Shown in pieces: positions 15,770 to 24,765 of a DNA stretch of 54,226 nt (its first letter is position 1; the number at the start of each line of letters is the position of its first letter). The notes under the pieces were generated by a model that did not search any database, was not told the origin of the DNA, and saw nothing but the letters and a program-made list of their open reading frames with translations. Source of the DNA: Deltaproteobacteria bacterium (GTDB lineage: Bacteria; Desulfobacterota; Binatia; UTPRO1); contig JACQEO010000022.1 in assembly GCA_016200545.1 (NCBI GenBank), positions 1 to 54,226 on the forward strand, written 5' to 3'. A program made the position numbers and the translations under genes.

Positions 15770-16831
15770 TCAGCCGTCCGCCACCGCAGCCGCGACCAGG
15801 TCTCCGACCTGTGCCGTCGAGTATCCCATGCGGCCGGCTTGCATCGACTTGAGCTTCGTCGACAAGACGTGGGCGATCGCGCGGTCGACGCGCGCCGCGG
15901 CCTTGCTCTCGCCGAGGTGCGCAATCAGCATTTGGCACGCCGCGATCGCTGCCATCGGATTGATCACCCCCTGACCGGTGTACTTCGGGGCCGAGCCGCC
16001 GATCGGCTCGAACATCGACACCGTCGCCGGGTTGATGTTCCCGCCTGCGGCGATCCCCATGCCGCCCTGAATCATGGCGCCGAGATCGGTGATGATGTCG
16101 CCGAACATGTTGTCGGTGACGAGGACGTCGAACCACTCCGGATTCTTCACCATCCACATGCAGGTCGCGTCGACGTGGGCGTAGTCCCGCTTGATGTCGG
16201 GATACTCCGCGGCGCCGATCTCGTGGAAGGCCCGCTCCCAGAGGTCGAAGGCGTAGGTGAGCACGTTGGTCTTGCCGACGAGCGTGAGCGTCTTGGCGCG
16301 GTCGCGGGCGCGCGTGTAGTCGAACGCGTAGCGCAGGCAGCGCTCGACGCCGTGGCGCGTGTTGATCGACTCCTGGATCGCCACCTCGTCCGGCGTGCCC
16401 TTCTTGAGGAACCCACCCGCCCCGGCGTACAGCCCTTCGGTGTTCTCGCGCACCACCACGAAGTCGATGTGTTCCGGCCCCTTGTCTTTGAGCGGTGTCT
16501 CGACCCCCGGATAGAGCTTCACCGGCCGCAGATTGACGTAGAGGTCGAGCTCGAAGCGCAGCTGCAGCAGGATGCCCTTCTCGAGGATCCCGGGCTTCAC
16601 GTCGGGGTGGCCGATCGCACCCAGCAGGATGGCGTCGAACCGGCGCAGCTCGTCGACGGCACTCGCCGGCAACACCTCCCCAGTACGCAGGTAACGGTCG
16701 CCGCCGAAATCGAATCGCGTCGCTTCATAGATGAAGCCGCCGCTCGCCGCGGCGACCGCGAGCACCTTTTCCGCCTCGGCGGTCACTTCGGGTCCGGTAC
16801 CGTCTCCTGGAATGATCGCGATTTTATACAT
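15770..16831 (-). CDS. leuB: 3-isopropylmalate dehydrogenase
   Basis: Oxidises and decarboxylates 3-isopropylmalate in leucine synthesis. The 353-residue protein starts at ATG 16831 ([16 protein letters not shown]); the longer frame reads into a repeat. The family signature is present: [25 protein letters not shown], the metal and substrate segment [20 protein letters not shown], and [18 protein letters not shown]. The set of residues fits LeuB, although related tartrate or isocitrate-type decarboxylating dehydrogenases share it; the leuACD neighbours decide. Confidence 0.92.
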   Translation of the reverse strand: MYKIAIIPGDGTGPEVTAEAEKVLAVAAASGGFIYEATRFDFGGDRYLRTGEVLPASAVDELRRFDAILLGAIGHPDVKPGILEKGILLQLRFELDLYVNLRPVKLYPGVETPLKDKGPEHIDFVVVRENTEGLYAGAGGFLKKGTPDEVAIQESINTRHGVERCLRYAFDYTRARDRAKTLTLVGKTNVLTYAFDLWERAFHEIGAAEYPDIKRDYAHVDATCMWMVKNPEWFDVLVTDNMFGDIITDLGAMIQGGMGIAAGGNINPATVSMFEPIGGSAPKYTGQGVINPMAAIAACQMLIAHLGESKAAARVDRAIAHVLSTKLKSMQAGRMGYSTAQVGDLVAAAVADG

Positions 16832-16835
16832 TCTG

Positions 16836-16908
16836 CCCCCGTGCGCACGGCCGCTGCGCGGCCGTGCTCCGATGGGCGTCGCGACCCGGAGTGAATCCGG
16901 GTCGCTCC
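16836..16908 (+). repeat. Two-hairpin intergenic repeat, copy A
   Basis: Stem 1 is 16845-16867 (GCACGGCCGC, loop TGC, GCGGCCGTGC). A linker TCCGATGGGCGTC spans 16868-16880. Stem 2 is 16881-16905 (GCGACCCGGA, loop GTGAA, TCCGGGTCGC). Copy B (21972-22046, opposite strand) has the same leading CCCCCGTGCG, the same linker and the same GTGAA loop, but different stems that still pair. It fills the leuD-leuB gap. It is REP-like; a transcribed RNA element is possible. Confidence 0.8.
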
Positions 16909-16928
16909 CCATCTCGGATCAACGAACC

Positions 16929-17528
16929 TCAATCCTCGATTGTTTGGTTCAACGGTACTCGTTCCTTCGAATCGCTGGTGCCCGTCGCTGAAATCATGCC
17001 GGTCTGGCGGGCGTAGGCGAAGAGGCCGCCGGCGTCGATCACCGGGCGGGCGTCGCCGAGCGGGCGCAGCGCGAAGCAGGCGCCGCTGCGCAGATTGGTG
17101 ATGGTGCCGGCATCGAGATCGAGCTCCGCCTCGTCGCTGGTGACGAACTCGTCGACGAGCCGTGTCGGGGTCTCGACGGGATAGAGCTCGCCGGTGGCGA
17201 CGCAGTTACGGAAGAAGATGCGCGCGTACGACTCCGCGACCACCGCGCGTCCGCCGGCGGCGCCGATCGCGATCGGCGCGTGCTCGCGCGAGGAACCGCA
17301 GCCGAAGTTCCGGCCGGCGACGATGATCGGATACGACGTCTTCGCGCTGCCCTCGGGCACGAAGCGCGGCACATCGAGCACGCCCGAGAACGCGTAGCTC
17401 CCGAGCTTCTCGTACTCGTCGGGAATGGTCGGCACGAGGTTCAGGTACTGCGCCGGAATGATCTGGTCGGTGTCGATGTTGTCCCCGAGCACGTACACCC
17501 TGCCGCGGATCGTCGACGCTGCCATCAC
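16929..17528 (-). CDS. leuD: 3-isopropylmalate dehydratase small subunit
   Basis: Small swivel subunit of isopropylmalate isomerase, partner of LeuC. The 199 residues contain VLGDNIDTDQIIPAQYLN and the family signature GRNFGCGSSREHAPIAIGAAG, followed by SYARIFFRNCVATGELYPVE. Start is GTG 17528 (overlapping the leuC stop) or the next codon, ATG 17525. A longer than usual C-terminal tail (TSDSKERVPLNQTIED) is seen. The two-hairpin repeat follows downstream before leuB. Confidence 0.95.
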   Translation of the reverse strand: MMAASTIRGRVYVLGDNIDTDQIIPAQYLNLVPTIPDEYEKLGSYAFSGVLDVPRFVPEGSAKTSYPIIVAGRNFGCGSSREHAPIAIGAAGGRAVVAESYARIFFRNCVATGELYPVETPTRLVDEFVTSDEAELDLDAGTITNLRSGACFALRPLGDARPVIDAGGLFAYARQTGMISATGTSDSKERVPLNQTIED

Positions 17529-18838
17529 GCACCTCCCGCGAGGAATTCACGCGGATCAGTGATCCGCCCGGTGATCGCCGACGCCGCGACGGTGTACGGT
17601 GAGGCGAGGTAGACCTGCCCCTCTTTCGCGCCCATACGGCCGGGAAAATTGCGGTTGGTCGTCGAGATGCAGACCTCCGGACCGTTGATGCGCCCGAACG
17701 TGTCTTTCGGCCCGCCGAGGCACGCGGCGCACGACGCATCGAGCGAGATCGTGCAGCCTGCGTCCTCGAAGATCGAGAGCAACGTGCGGCCCTCGAGGCG
17801 CTCCGTGCGAAGCGCCTGCGAGATCTCGGTCGTCGCCGGCACGAGGAAGGTGTCGACGGCGACCGTGTGGCCGCGCATCACCTGCGCGGCATTGATGAAG
17901 TCGGTAATCTTGCCGCCGGTGCAGGAGCCGATGTAGGCGCGCGTCAGGCGCACGTCGCCGAGCTCGCGCGCCGCCGAACGGTTGTCCGGCGAGTGCGGGC
18001 GGGCGACCGTCGGCTCGAAGGTGCGGGCGTCGTAGGTACGCTCGAGGGCGTAGGCCGCGCCCGCGTCGGGTGCGACCGGGTTGAAGGAGCGCGTCGTGCG
18101 CGCGCGCAGATACGCGAAGGTGGTCGCGTCGGCCTCGATGATACCGTTCTTGCCGCCGCCTTCGATCACCATGTTGCAGAGGGTCATGCGCTCTTCCATC
18201 GAAAGGCGCTCGACGGCCTCGCCCGCGAACTCCATCGCCTTGTACGTGCCGCCGTCGACGCCGATGTCGCCGATCACCTGGAGAATGACGTCCTTTGCGA
18301 GCACGTACGGCGGGAACTCGCCCGCGAAGACGAACCGCATCGTCGGCGGCACCTTCACCAGCAGCTTGCCGGTTCCGAGGATGAACGCCGCGTCGGTGTT
18401 GCCGATCCCGGTCGCGAACTCGTTGAACGCCCCGGCGGTGCAGGTGTGCGAGTCGGTGCCGAAGAGCACCTCGCCCGGACGCGTGTGGCCTCCTTCGGGG
18501 AGCGCGATGTGGCAGACCCCTTTGTAGCGGCTCGAGCCGACGTCGTAGAAATGCGGAAGCTGCTGCTCGCGTACGAAGTCGCGCAGGATGTCGACGTTAC
18601 GGTGGCACTTCTCGTCGCCGGTGAAGATGTAGTGGTCGGGGACGATCACCACCTTGTCCCGGTCCCACACCTTGGCGTCCTTCCCGAACTCGCGCTTGAA
18701 GATCCCGATCGTCCCTGGGCCGCAGACGTCGTGGGTCATGAGGACGTCGGCCGTCACCCACACGTTGTCGCCGGGGTGTACTTCGTGCTTGCCCGACGCG
18801 CGCGCCAAGATCTTCTCGGTCATCGTCATGCGGCTCAT
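17525..18838 (-). CDS. leuC: 3-isopropylmalate dehydratase large subunit
   Basis: Aconitase-family [4Fe-4S] subunit that isomerises 2- to 3-isopropylmalate with LeuD. The 437-residue protein has VPDHYIFTGDEKCHRNVDIL, GTDSHTCTAGAFNEFATGIGNTDAA, GSCTGGKITDFINAA and DASCAACLGGPKDTFG, carrying the three cluster Cys residues. It is the shorter HACN-like type common outside enterobacteria. ATG 18838 overlaps the leuA stop (ATGA), and its own stop overlaps leuD, so leuA-leuC-leuD are translationally coupled. Confidence 0.95.
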   Translation of the reverse strand: MSRMTMTEKILARASGKHEVHPGDNVWVTADVLMTHDVCGPGTIGIFKREFGKDAKVWDRDKVVIVPDHYIFTGDEKCHRNVDILRDFVREQQLPHFYDVGSSRYKGVCHIALPEGGHTRPGEVLFGTDSHTCTAGAFNEFATGIGNTDAAFILGTGKLLVKVPPTMRFVFAGEFPPYVLAKDVILQVIGDIGVDGGTYKAMEFAGEAVERLSMEERMTLCNMVIEGGGKNGIIEADATTFAYLRARTTRSFNPVAPDAGAAYALERTYDARTFEPTVARPHSPDNRSAARELGDVRLTRAYIGSCTGGKITDFINAAQVMRGHTVAVDTFLVPATTEISQALRTERLEGRTLLSIFEDAGCTISLDASCAACLGGPKDTFGRINGPEVCISTTNRNFPGRMGAKEGQVYLASPYTVAASAITGRITDPREFLAGGA

Positions 18839-20379
18839 GGTCCCTCCACGCGCACGCGCGCGGCGTAACGCTTACGATACTCGATCTTATTCAACGCGTT
18901 CAGGAACGCGAGGGCGCTCGCCATGATGATGTCGGTGTGGGCGCCCTGCCCCGTCGCCGTGAGCTCGTCCTCGCGCACCAGGCACGACACCTCGCCCTGC
19001 GCATCGGTGCCGCCGGTGATCCCCTTCACGGCGTAGCGCTCGAGCTTGCAGTGCGTGCCCGTCGCCTTGGCGATCGCCTTGTAGCAGGCGTCGACCATGC
19101 CGTCGCCGGTCGCGTGCTGCGTGCGTTCCGCGCCGTCGACGCGCACGCGCACGGTCGCCTGCGGCACCACCTCGCTCGACGACGTGACGTTGAGATACGT
19201 GAGCTCGTAGCGGTCGGGGACGCGCACCGTTTCCTCCGCCACGATCGCCATCAGATCTTCGTCGTAGACGCTCTTCTTCTTGTCGGCGAGCGCCTTGAAG
19301 CGTTCGAACGCCTTGTTCATGTCCATGTCCTGCGCGGCGATGCCGAGCTCGCGCAGGCGGTCGACGAAGGCGTGGCGCCCGGAGTGCTTGCCGAGCACCA
19401 GGCGGTTCGCCGCCAGACCGACCGTCTCCGGCCGCATGATCTCATAGGTGATCTTGTTCTTGAGGACGCCGTCCTGGTGGATCCCCGCCTCGTGCGCGAA
19501 GGCGTTCTCGCCGACGATCGGCTTGTTGATCGGGATCGCGATGCCGGTGATCTGCGAGACCAGACGGCTCGCCGGATAGATCTGCTCGGTCACGACGCCG
19601 GTCACGAGGCCGAAGAAATCGGACCGTGTCTTCAGCGCCATCACCACTTCCTCCATCGAGGTGTTGCCGGCGCGCTCGCCGAGGCCGTTCACGGTACACT
19701 CGATCTGGCGCGCGCCCGCCTTCACCGCGGCGAGCGAGTTGGCGACGGCCATACCGAGGTCGTTGTGGCAGTGGGCGCTCCAGCACACGCCGTCGCCGCC
19801 CGGGGTGCTCGCGATGAGGAACCGGAAGAGCTCGCCGAATTGCTCGGGGAGCGCGTAGCCCGTCGTGTCGGGGACGTTGAGCGTCACGGCGCCCGCCTTG
19901 ATGACCTCGCCGAACACCTGGACGAGGTAGTCGCCGTCGCTCCGCGAGGCGTCCTCGGCGGAGAACTCGACGTAATCGAGGCGCTTCTTCGCATAGCCCA
20001 CCGCCCACCCGGCCGCGTCCAGCACTTCTTGGCGGCTCATCATGAGCTTGTGGTTCAGATGGATGTCGGAGGTAGCGATGAAGATGTGGACGCCCGGGCG
20101 CTTCGCCTTCTCGACGGCACGGATCGCGCGTTCGATGTCACCTTCTTTGGTGCGCGACAGGCTCAGAACGATCGGGCGGGTGACGGTCTCGGCGACGTGA
20201 CGGACGGAGTCATAGTCGCCCTCGGACGAGGCGGCGAAGCCCGCCTCGATGACGTCGACGTTCAGCTGCTCGAGCTGGCGCGCGATCGCCACCTTCTCCT
20301 CGACGTTCATCGAGGCCCCGGGCGACTGCTCGCCGTCGCGCAGCGTGGTGTCGAAGATCTGTACGCGGTTCGTCGTCAT
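18835..20379 (-). CDS. leuA: 2-isopropylmalate synthase
   Basis: Condenses acetyl-CoA with 2-oxoisovalerate, the first committed leucine step. The 514-residue protein starts at ATG 20379 (MTTNRVQIFDTTLRDGEQSPG), 5' GAGGAAG upstream. The HMGL-like TIM barrel carries the metal ligands in DTTLRDGEQ and SAHCHNDLGMAVANSLAA. GAGQIECTVNG-like KAGARQIECTVNGLGERAGN follows. The C-terminal LeuA dimer/regulatory domain (from about residue 385) suggests leucine feedback control. An intrinsic terminator-like hairpin lies 33 bp upstream, so leuACD may have its own promoter or be attenuated. Confidence 0.96.
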   Translation of the reverse strand: MTTNRVQIFDTTLRDGEQSPGASMNVEEKVAIARQLEQLNVDVIEAGFAASSEGDYDSVRHVAETVTRPIVLSLSRTKEGDIERAIRAVEKAKRPGVHIFIATSDIHLNHKLMMSRQEVLDAAGWAVGYAKKRLDYVEFSAEDASRSDGDYLVQVFGEVIKAGAVTLNVPDTTGYALPEQFGELFRFLIASTPGGDGVCWSAHCHNDLGMAVANSLAAVKAGARQIECTVNGLGERAGNTSMEEVVMALKTRSDFFGLVTGVVTEQIYPASRLVSQITGIAIPINKPIVGENAFAHEAGIHQDGVLKNKITYEIMRPETVGLAANRLVLGKHSGRHAFVDRLRELGIAAQDMDMNKAFERFKALADKKKSVYDEDLMAIVAEETVRVPDRYELTYLNVTSSSEVVPQATVRVRVDGAERTQHATGDGMVDACYKAIAKATGTHCKLERYAVKGITGGTDAQGEVSCLVREDELTATGQGAHTDIIMASALAFLNALNKIEYRKRYAARVRVEGP

Positions 20380-20411
20380 GGTTCGCTTCCTCTCGGCGTC
20401 GGGTCGCGCAA

Positions 20412-20448
20412 ACAAAAACTCCCGCGTGGCATGCCTGCCAGCGGGAGT
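20412..20448 (-). terminator. Rho-independent terminator between pssA and leuA
   Basis: On the minus strand a stem ACTCCCGC/GCGGGAGT encloses an inner stem TGGCA/TGCCA with a 4-nt loop, followed directly by TTTTTGTTT. It sits 33 nt after the pssA stop and 33 nt before leuA. It should end the upstream ilv-psd-pssA transcript, or act as an attenuator for leuA. No leucine-rich leader peptide or T-box was found next to it. Confidence 0.8.
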
Positions 20449-20480
20449 CTCACCTCACCGGAACGCGCTGACTCAGCCGA

Positions 20481-21287
20481 TCATCCTACCTTGGCTAGAG
20501 CCTCGTTCCGAGCCCGCTGGCGCTTCCGGTAGCCTAGGAGCCAGCCCACCGGACCCGAGAGCGCGTAGAGGAGAAACGCCGTGAAGAGAAAAATCTGCGG
20601 TTCGGCGATCACGAGCTTCAATCCTACGATCAGCGCCACGAGTATCCACAAGGGTTGCCGGGCGCTGAAGTGCATCCCCTTGAAACTGTTGTAGCTGACG
20701 TTGCTTATCATGAGGGCCGCCAGCGCGTAAATCACGATCAGCAGAATGACGTGCTTGTGCGTGGCGCCCTCGCCACCGAAGAAATAGTACAGCAGGATCG
20801 TCGAGGCAATCGTGTCGGCGGCCGCGGGAATCGGCAGGCCGACGAAACGCCGCTTCTCGACCGACTCGACTTGCACGTTGAAGCGCGCCAAGCGCAGCGC
20901 GCCGCAGGTGACGTAGAGTGACGCCGCGAGCCATCCCCAGTGCCCCCACGGCTCGAGCGCCCACTTGTAGGCGAGAATGCCCGGCGCGACGCCGAACGCG
21001 ACCAGATCGGAGAGCGAGTCGTACTCGATCCCGAAGCGGCTCGACGATTTCGTGAGGCGCGCGATGCGACCGTCCAGGCCGTCGAAGACGTGCGCGACCA
21101 GGATGCAGATCGCCGCCGCCTGGTACTCGGCGTTGATCGTCGAGATCACCGAGTAGAATCCCGCGAACAATCCGCACGTCGTCAGCAGATTCGGCAGCAG
21201 GTACACGCCGCGATGCAGCGGCTCGTCGGGACGCCGCTCACGCGGCAGCCGCCCGCTGCCACTGATCACTCGCATGGTTCGTCTCAT
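20481..21287 (-). CDS. pssA: CDP-diacylglycerol-serine O-phosphatidyltransferase
   Basis: Inner-membrane enzyme that makes phosphatidylserine. The 268-residue protein has the CDP-alcohol phosphotransferase motif DGLDGRIARLTKSSSRFG followed by IEYDSLSDLV (DGxxAR-x8-Gx3Dx3D), then several hydrophobic helices, including IASTILLYYFF and VILLIVIYALAALMI. It starts at 21287, overlapping the psd stop, and works with Psd to make phosphatidylethanolamine. It lies between ilvC/psd and leuA, as in Geobacter-type operons. Confidence 0.93.
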   Translation of the reverse strand: MRRTMRVISGSGRLPRERRPDEPLHRGVYLLPNLLTTCGLFAGFYSVISTINAEYQAAAICILVAHVFDGLDGRIARLTKSSSRFGIEYDSLSDLVAFGVAPGILAYKWALEPWGHWGWLAASLYVTCGALRLARFNVQVESVEKRRFVGLPIPAAADTIASTILLYYFFGGEGATHKHVILLIVIYALAALMISNVSYNSFKGMHFSARQPLWILVALIVGLKLVIAEPQIFLFTAFLLYALSGPVGWLLGYRKRQRARNEALAKVG

Positions 21288-21916
21288 CGATAGGCTCCGA
21301 TGACGCTCGTTCCCGCGCTCACGCGATCACCGACCCGGACGCTCACCTCGACTTTCGTCGGCAGGTAGAGGTCCAGCCGTGACCCGAAGGTGATCATACC
21401 GTACCGCTCGGCGCGGTGCACGCGGTCGCCGGGGCGGAGCCGGCAGATGATCCGGCGTGCGAGCTGGCCTGCGATTTGAACGAAGAGGATGCGTTCGCCG
21501 CGCTTGTCCTCGAGCAGCACCGCCGTCTGCTCGTTGAACTCGGACGCCTTGTCCAGGTACGCCGCGTAAAACTGCCCGCTGCGGCGCGCGACGTCGACGA
21601 TCGTGCCGTCGATCGGGATGCGATTCACGTGCACGTCGAGCGGCGACATGAAGATGCTCACGCGGCGGCACTCGCCCTTGAGGAAGCGCTCCTCGCGCAC
21701 GCCGTCGAGCACCGCCACCACCTTACCGTCCGCCGGCGCGGTGATCAGGTGATCGCCCGGCGGCGTCAACCGATCCGGATCGCGGAAGAAGTTCACGAAG
21801 AAGAGCGTCAGCAGCAGCGCCAGGAGCGCCACCGCCGTCCACCCCGCCAGCGCCGCGAGCAGCGTCACCGCCGCCGCGCCGCCGATCAGCCGATATCCCT
21901 CGCGCGCCAGTCGCAT
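21284..21916 (-). CDS. psd: Phosphatidylserine decarboxylase, short type
   Basis: Converts phosphatidylserine to phosphatidylethanolamine. Start chosen at ATG 21916 (MRLAREGYRLIGG), giving 210 residues; the longer frame is less likely. A membrane helix near residues 14-40 is followed by FFRDPDRLTPPGDHLITAPADG, FMSPLDVHVNRIPIDG and, near the C-terminus, the FGSRLDLYLP segment, where cleavage before Ser creates the pyruvoyl group. This is the short Psd class found in many bacteria and archaea. Coupled to pssA by ATGA. Confidence 0.93.
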   Translation of the reverse strand: MRLAREGYRLIGGAAAVTLLAALAGWTAVALLALLLTLFFVNFFRDPDRLTPPGDHLITAPADGKVVAVLDGVREERFLKGECRRVSIFMSPLDVHVNRIPIDGTIVDVARRSGQFYAAYLDKASEFNEQTAVLLEDKRGERILFVQIAGQLARRIICRLRPGDRVHRAERYGMITFGSRLDLYLPTKVEVSVRVGDRVSAGTSVIGAYR

Positions 21917-21971
21917 ACCGTCAGCATCCTCATGTCGCCGAATCTCGCTGGGCGCCCCAATCATGGCGTGT

Positions 21972-22046
21972 GGAGGCGCGCGACTTCACGTCGCGCGCCG
22001 ACGCCCATCGGAGCACGGCGCGCTCCGCGCGCCGCGCGCACGGGGG
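21972..22046 (-). repeat. Two-hairpin intergenic repeat, copy B
   Basis: Read on the minus strand it starts CCCCCGTGCG, then a GC-rich stem closed by loop GGA, the linker TCCGATGGGCGTC, and a second stem GGCGCGCGAC with loop GTGAA and GTCGCGCGCC. Copy A is at 16836-16908 on the other strand. Stem bases differ between copies with pairing kept; linker and loop are unchanged. It fills the ilvC-psd gap. Confidence 0.8.
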
Positions 22047-22056
22047 CGAAGTGTGA

Positions 22057-23073
22057 TCAATTCTTGGCTTTGTCGACCAAGCGGTTCGACCCGAGCCACG
22101 GCATGAGGCCGCGCAGCTTCGCGCCGACCTCCTCGATCGGGTGATGCTCCGCCTCCTTCCGCAGCTCGCGGAAGTGCGGCGTGCCACACTGGTGCTCGGT
22201 GATCCACTCGTTTGCGAAGGCGCCGCTCTGGATGTCGGCGAGGATCTTCTTCATTGCCACGCGCGTCTCGGGTCCGATGACGCGCTTGCCGCGGGTCATG
22301 TCGCCGTACTCGGCCGTGTTGCTGATCGAGTAGCGCATGTTCGCGATGCCGCCTTCGTAGATGAGGTCGACGATCAGCTTCACCTCGTGGAGACACTCGA
22401 AGTACGCCATCTCCGGGGCGTATCCCGCTTCGACGAGGGTCTCGTAGCCGGCGCGAATGAGCTCGGTGAGGCCGCCGCAGAGGACCGCCTGCTCGCCGAA
22501 GAGATCGGTCTCGGTCTCCTCGCGAAAGTTGGTCTCGATGATCGCCGCACGCGCGCCGCCGATCGCCGCGCCGTAGGCCAAGGCCACCTGCGTGGTGTCG
22601 CCGCTCGGATCCTGATGCACGGCGAGGAGACAGGGGACGCCGCGGCCGCGCTGGTATTCGCTGCGGACGAGGTGACCGGGACCCTTCGGGGCGATCATGA
22701 AGACGTTCACGTCCTTGGACGCCACGATGCGCTTGAAGTGGATGTTGAATCCGTGCCCGAATGCGAGGTACTTCCCGGCCTTCAAGCCGGGCGCGATCTC
22801 GGCGGCGTACATGTCGCCGGCGAGCTCGTCGGGGACGAGGATCATCACCACGTCGCCCCACACCGCCGCCTCGGCGGTCGGGAGCACGCGCAACCCGGCA
22901 CCCTCGGCCTTCTTCCACGACGCGCTGTCGCGCCGCAGGCCGACGACCACGTCGACGCCGCTGTCGCGCAGGTTCTGCGCGTGGGCGTGCCCCTGGCTGC
23001 CGTAGCCGATCACCGCGATCTTCTTGCCCTTGACGCGCGCCAGATCCGCGTCACGCTCGGTATAGACCTTCAT
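22057..23073 (-). CDS. ilvC: Ketol-acid reductoisomerase
   Basis: NADPH-dependent isomeroreductase of valine and isoleucine synthesis. The 338-residue, class I (short) protein has the dinucleotide motif [19 protein letters not shown], metal-binding [17 protein letters not shown] and the E-rich [20 protein letters not shown], and [12 protein letters not shown]. Start ATG 23073 overlaps the ilvN stop (ATGA). It is followed by copy B of the two-hairpin repeat and then psd. Confidence 0.97.
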   Translation of the reverse strand: MKVYTERDADLARVKGKKIAVIGYGSQGHAHAQNLRDSGVDVVVGLRRDSASWKKAEGAGLRVLPTAEAAVWGDVVMILVPDELAGDMYAAEIAPGLKAGKYLAFGHGFNIHFKRIVASKDVNVFMIAPKGPGHLVRSEYQRGRGVPCLLAVHQDPSGDTTQVALAYGAAIGGARAAIIETNFREETETDLFGEQAVLCGGLTELIRAGYETLVEAGYAPEMAYFECLHEVKLIVDLIYEGGIANMRYSISNTAEYGDMTRGKRVIGPETRVAMKKILADIQSGAFANEWITEHQCGTPHFRELRKEAEHHPIEEVGAKLRGLMPWLGSNRLVDKAKN

Positions 23074-23591
23074 GCCACGTTCTCCTTCTCGTCCGTTCCG
23101 CCGCCTGCGAGGGTGCGGGCCCCGCGGAACATCGCGACGCGCCCCGTGCGGACGATCTCGACGATCCCGAGCGGCTTCAAGAGCTGCAGGATCGCGGCGA
23201 TCTTCTCCTGGTTGCCGGTGATCTCCACGATGTACGAGTGCGCTGAGACGTCGACCACCTTGCCGCGAAAGATACTGACGATGTTCATCACCTCGCCGCG
23301 CGTGCGCTCATCCGCCGTCACCTTGATGAGGACGAGCTCGCGCTCGACGTGCTCGGTATCTTTGAAGTCGGAGACGCGGATGATCGAAACGAGCTTGTTG
23401 AGCTGCTTGGTGATCTGCGCGAGGACGGTGTCGTCGCCGGTGGTGACGAGGGTGATCCGCGACACGCTCGGGTCGAGCGTCTCGGCGACCGAGAGGCAAT
23501 CGATGTTGTAGCCGCGCCCGCTGAAGAGGCCGGCGACGCGCGACAAGACGCCGAACTCGTTCTCGACCAGTACCGATATCGTGTGTCGCAT
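23070..23591 (-). CDS. ilvN: Acetolactate synthase small (regulatory) subunit
   Basis: Regulatory subunit conferring valine feedback control on acetolactate synthase. Start chosen at ATG 23591 ([19 protein letters not shown]), giving 173 residues. The N-terminal ACT domain includes [20 protein letters not shown]; the C-terminal regulatory domain follows [18 protein letters not shown]. The catalytic partner ilvB, usually just upstream, is not there: a DUF465 gene and tsaB occupy that side. ilvB must be elsewhere in the genome, or was displaced. Confidence 0.95.
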   Translation of the reverse strand: MRHTISVLVENEFGVLSRVAGLFSGRGYNIDCLSVAETLDPSVSRITLVTTGDDTVLAQITKQLNKLVSIIRVSDFKDTEHVERELVLIKVTADERTRGEVMNIVSIFRGKVVDVSAHSYIVEITGNQEKIAAILQLLKPLGIVEIVRTGRVAMFRGARTLAGGGTDEKENVA

Positions 23592-23697
23592 TGCTCCCCC
23601 GGAAACATCGCCGACTGCGAGGCCGGCGTGCACGCTCGTCGCGCGCGGATCGTCACCGCGCGGAAGCGGACTTCGGCTCGCCTCGTGCCGCTCCCGC

Positions 23698-23916
23698 TCA
23701 GCGGTAGCGGCTCAAAATCTCCATCATCCGGTCTTTACCCGCGAGCTTCACCTTTTGGAGGCGCTTGCGCTCCACCTCCTCTTCAGCGTTCAGAAACCCT
23801 TTGTGGTTCAGCTGCGCGAGCTGCTTCTCGAGCTGCACGTGCTCTTCGTGCAGGCGCCTCAGTTCAGGGTCTCGATCGACGAATGAGAGGATGAGCTGCT
23901 CGTCCTTAGCCTCCAT
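23698..23916 (-). CDS. DUF465 (YdcH-like) small protein
   Basis: The 72-residue protein starts at ATG 23916, behind AAAGGAG. It is a single helical hairpin: LRRLHEEHVQLEKQLAQL, then KGFLNAEEEVERKRLQKVKL and AGKDRMMEI, the conserved DUF465 pattern. The role is not established. It lies about 106 bp upstream of ilvN and about 100 bp downstream of tsaB, and has its own likely promoter inside the tsaB 3' end. Confidence 0.9.
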   Translation of the reverse strand: MEAKDEQLILSFVDRDPELRRLHEEHVQLEKQLAQLNHKGFLNAEEEVERKRLQKVKLAGKDRMMEILSRYR

Positions 23917-24012
23917 AGCGAGACTCCTTTCGACGGATGGAAGAGCGTGTTGACGACAAATGATGTGAGCACAGAGGAGATGTGGCAAGTACCCAGAATC
24001 ACTGCACTTTGG

Positions 24013-24041
24013 CTTTTAGTATAGGAGGGGCACCTTGTCAA
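24013..24041 (-). promoter_or_regulatory. Sigma70-type promoter for the DUF465 gene
   Basis: On the minus strand TTGACA (24041-24036) is followed after 17 nt by TAAAAG (24018-24013). The -10 overlaps the tsaB stop codon TAA. The spacer ends in TATAC, as in the tolQ promoter. It would give a leader of about 90 nt before ATG 23916. Confidence 0.5.
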
Positions 24042-24762
24042 CGAAGGCGACCTCGAAAACCGGCGCCGACGGTGCGCGCGCGCTCTGCGTGAGTTCCGCC
24101 TCCGGTGGTCGGAGATAGCCGGGTGCGAGCCTGACCAGATCGTCGCCGGCGGGATCGTGCGCGAGCCGCGCCGCCGCGAGACGCGCGACGGCGCTCGCCC
24201 GCGGCAGATGGACGTCCGAGGCGAGCAGCGTCACGCCTTCGCCGAGGATCTCCCTGAAGACCGAGCCGTAAGCCTCGACGGCGTCGCCGATCACCGTGCA
24301 CGGCGGCGTGAGGACCGTGGCCAGCGCCCGCGCCGCGACGGCGATTGGGCTGCCGAGCCGGAAAACGCGCCCACCCTCGCGCCCGTACACGCCCGCGTAG
24401 ATCTCCTGCTTGCGCGCGTCGAGCGCGGCGCAGAGGAGTCCCGTCCACGGCGGAGCGGCGAGCGCGAGCGCATCGAGCGTCGGGACGCCGACGATGCGCA
24501 GCCCGCCCGCGAACGCCAGGCCCTTCGCGAAGCTCAACGCGATGCGCAGCCCCGTGAACGATCCGGGACCGATCGCGACGGCAACCGCGTCGCCATGGGT
24601 CAGCCGCTCGCCGGCGTCCTCGAGGACGCGCTCGATCAGGCGCGGTACCGTGCCCGCGTGACTCGCGGCGGTGCGCTCGACCCGCTCGGCGCGGATCTCG
24701 CCGTCGCGCACCAGTGCGACCGAGCAGGTCGAGGTGGCGGTGTCGAGCGCGAGGATGCGCAG
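24016..24762 (-). CDS. tsaB: tRNA threonylcarbamoyladenosine protein TsaB, CTG start
   Basis: TsaB partners TsaD in making t6A37 of tRNA. Family members begin with an ILALDTxxxxCSVAL strand, the first ASKHA segment. That segment is present (LRILALDTATSTCSVALV), but the only codon available to start it is CTG 24762, three bases after the rseP stop; the in-frame TGA lies just before. The first ordinary start, GTG 24711, would remove this essential segment. Further motifs are AVAIGPGSFTGLRIALSFAKGLA and LLCAALDARKQEIYAGVY. From CTG the protein has 248 residues. It ends the rpsB-to-rseP operon. Confidence 0.9.
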   Translation of the reverse strand: MRILALDTATSTCSVALVRDGEIRAERVERTAASHAGTVPRLIERVLEDAGERLTHGDAVAVAIGPGSFTGLRIALSFAKGLAFAGGLRIVGVPTLDALALAAPPWTGLLCAALDARKQEIYAGVYGREGGRVFRLGSPIAVAARALATVLTPPCTVIGDAVEAYGSVFREILGEGVTLLASDVHLPRASAVARLAAARLAHDPAGDDLVRLAPGYLRPPEAELTQSARAPSAPVFEVAFVDKVPLLY

Positions 24763-24765
24763 GGG

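Noticed and set aside
14813..16894. Plus-strand frame of 693 codons
   Set aside because: Antisense to asd and leuB, whose catalytic motifs are intact; caused by high GC at third positions.
20449..20480. Leucine leader peptide or T-box upstream of leuA
   Set aside because: There is no run of Leu codons and no T-box core sequence; only the terminator hairpin is supported.
18937..20532. Plus-strand frame of 531 codons
   Set aside because: Antisense to leuA; composition is His/Arg/Val-rich without motifs.
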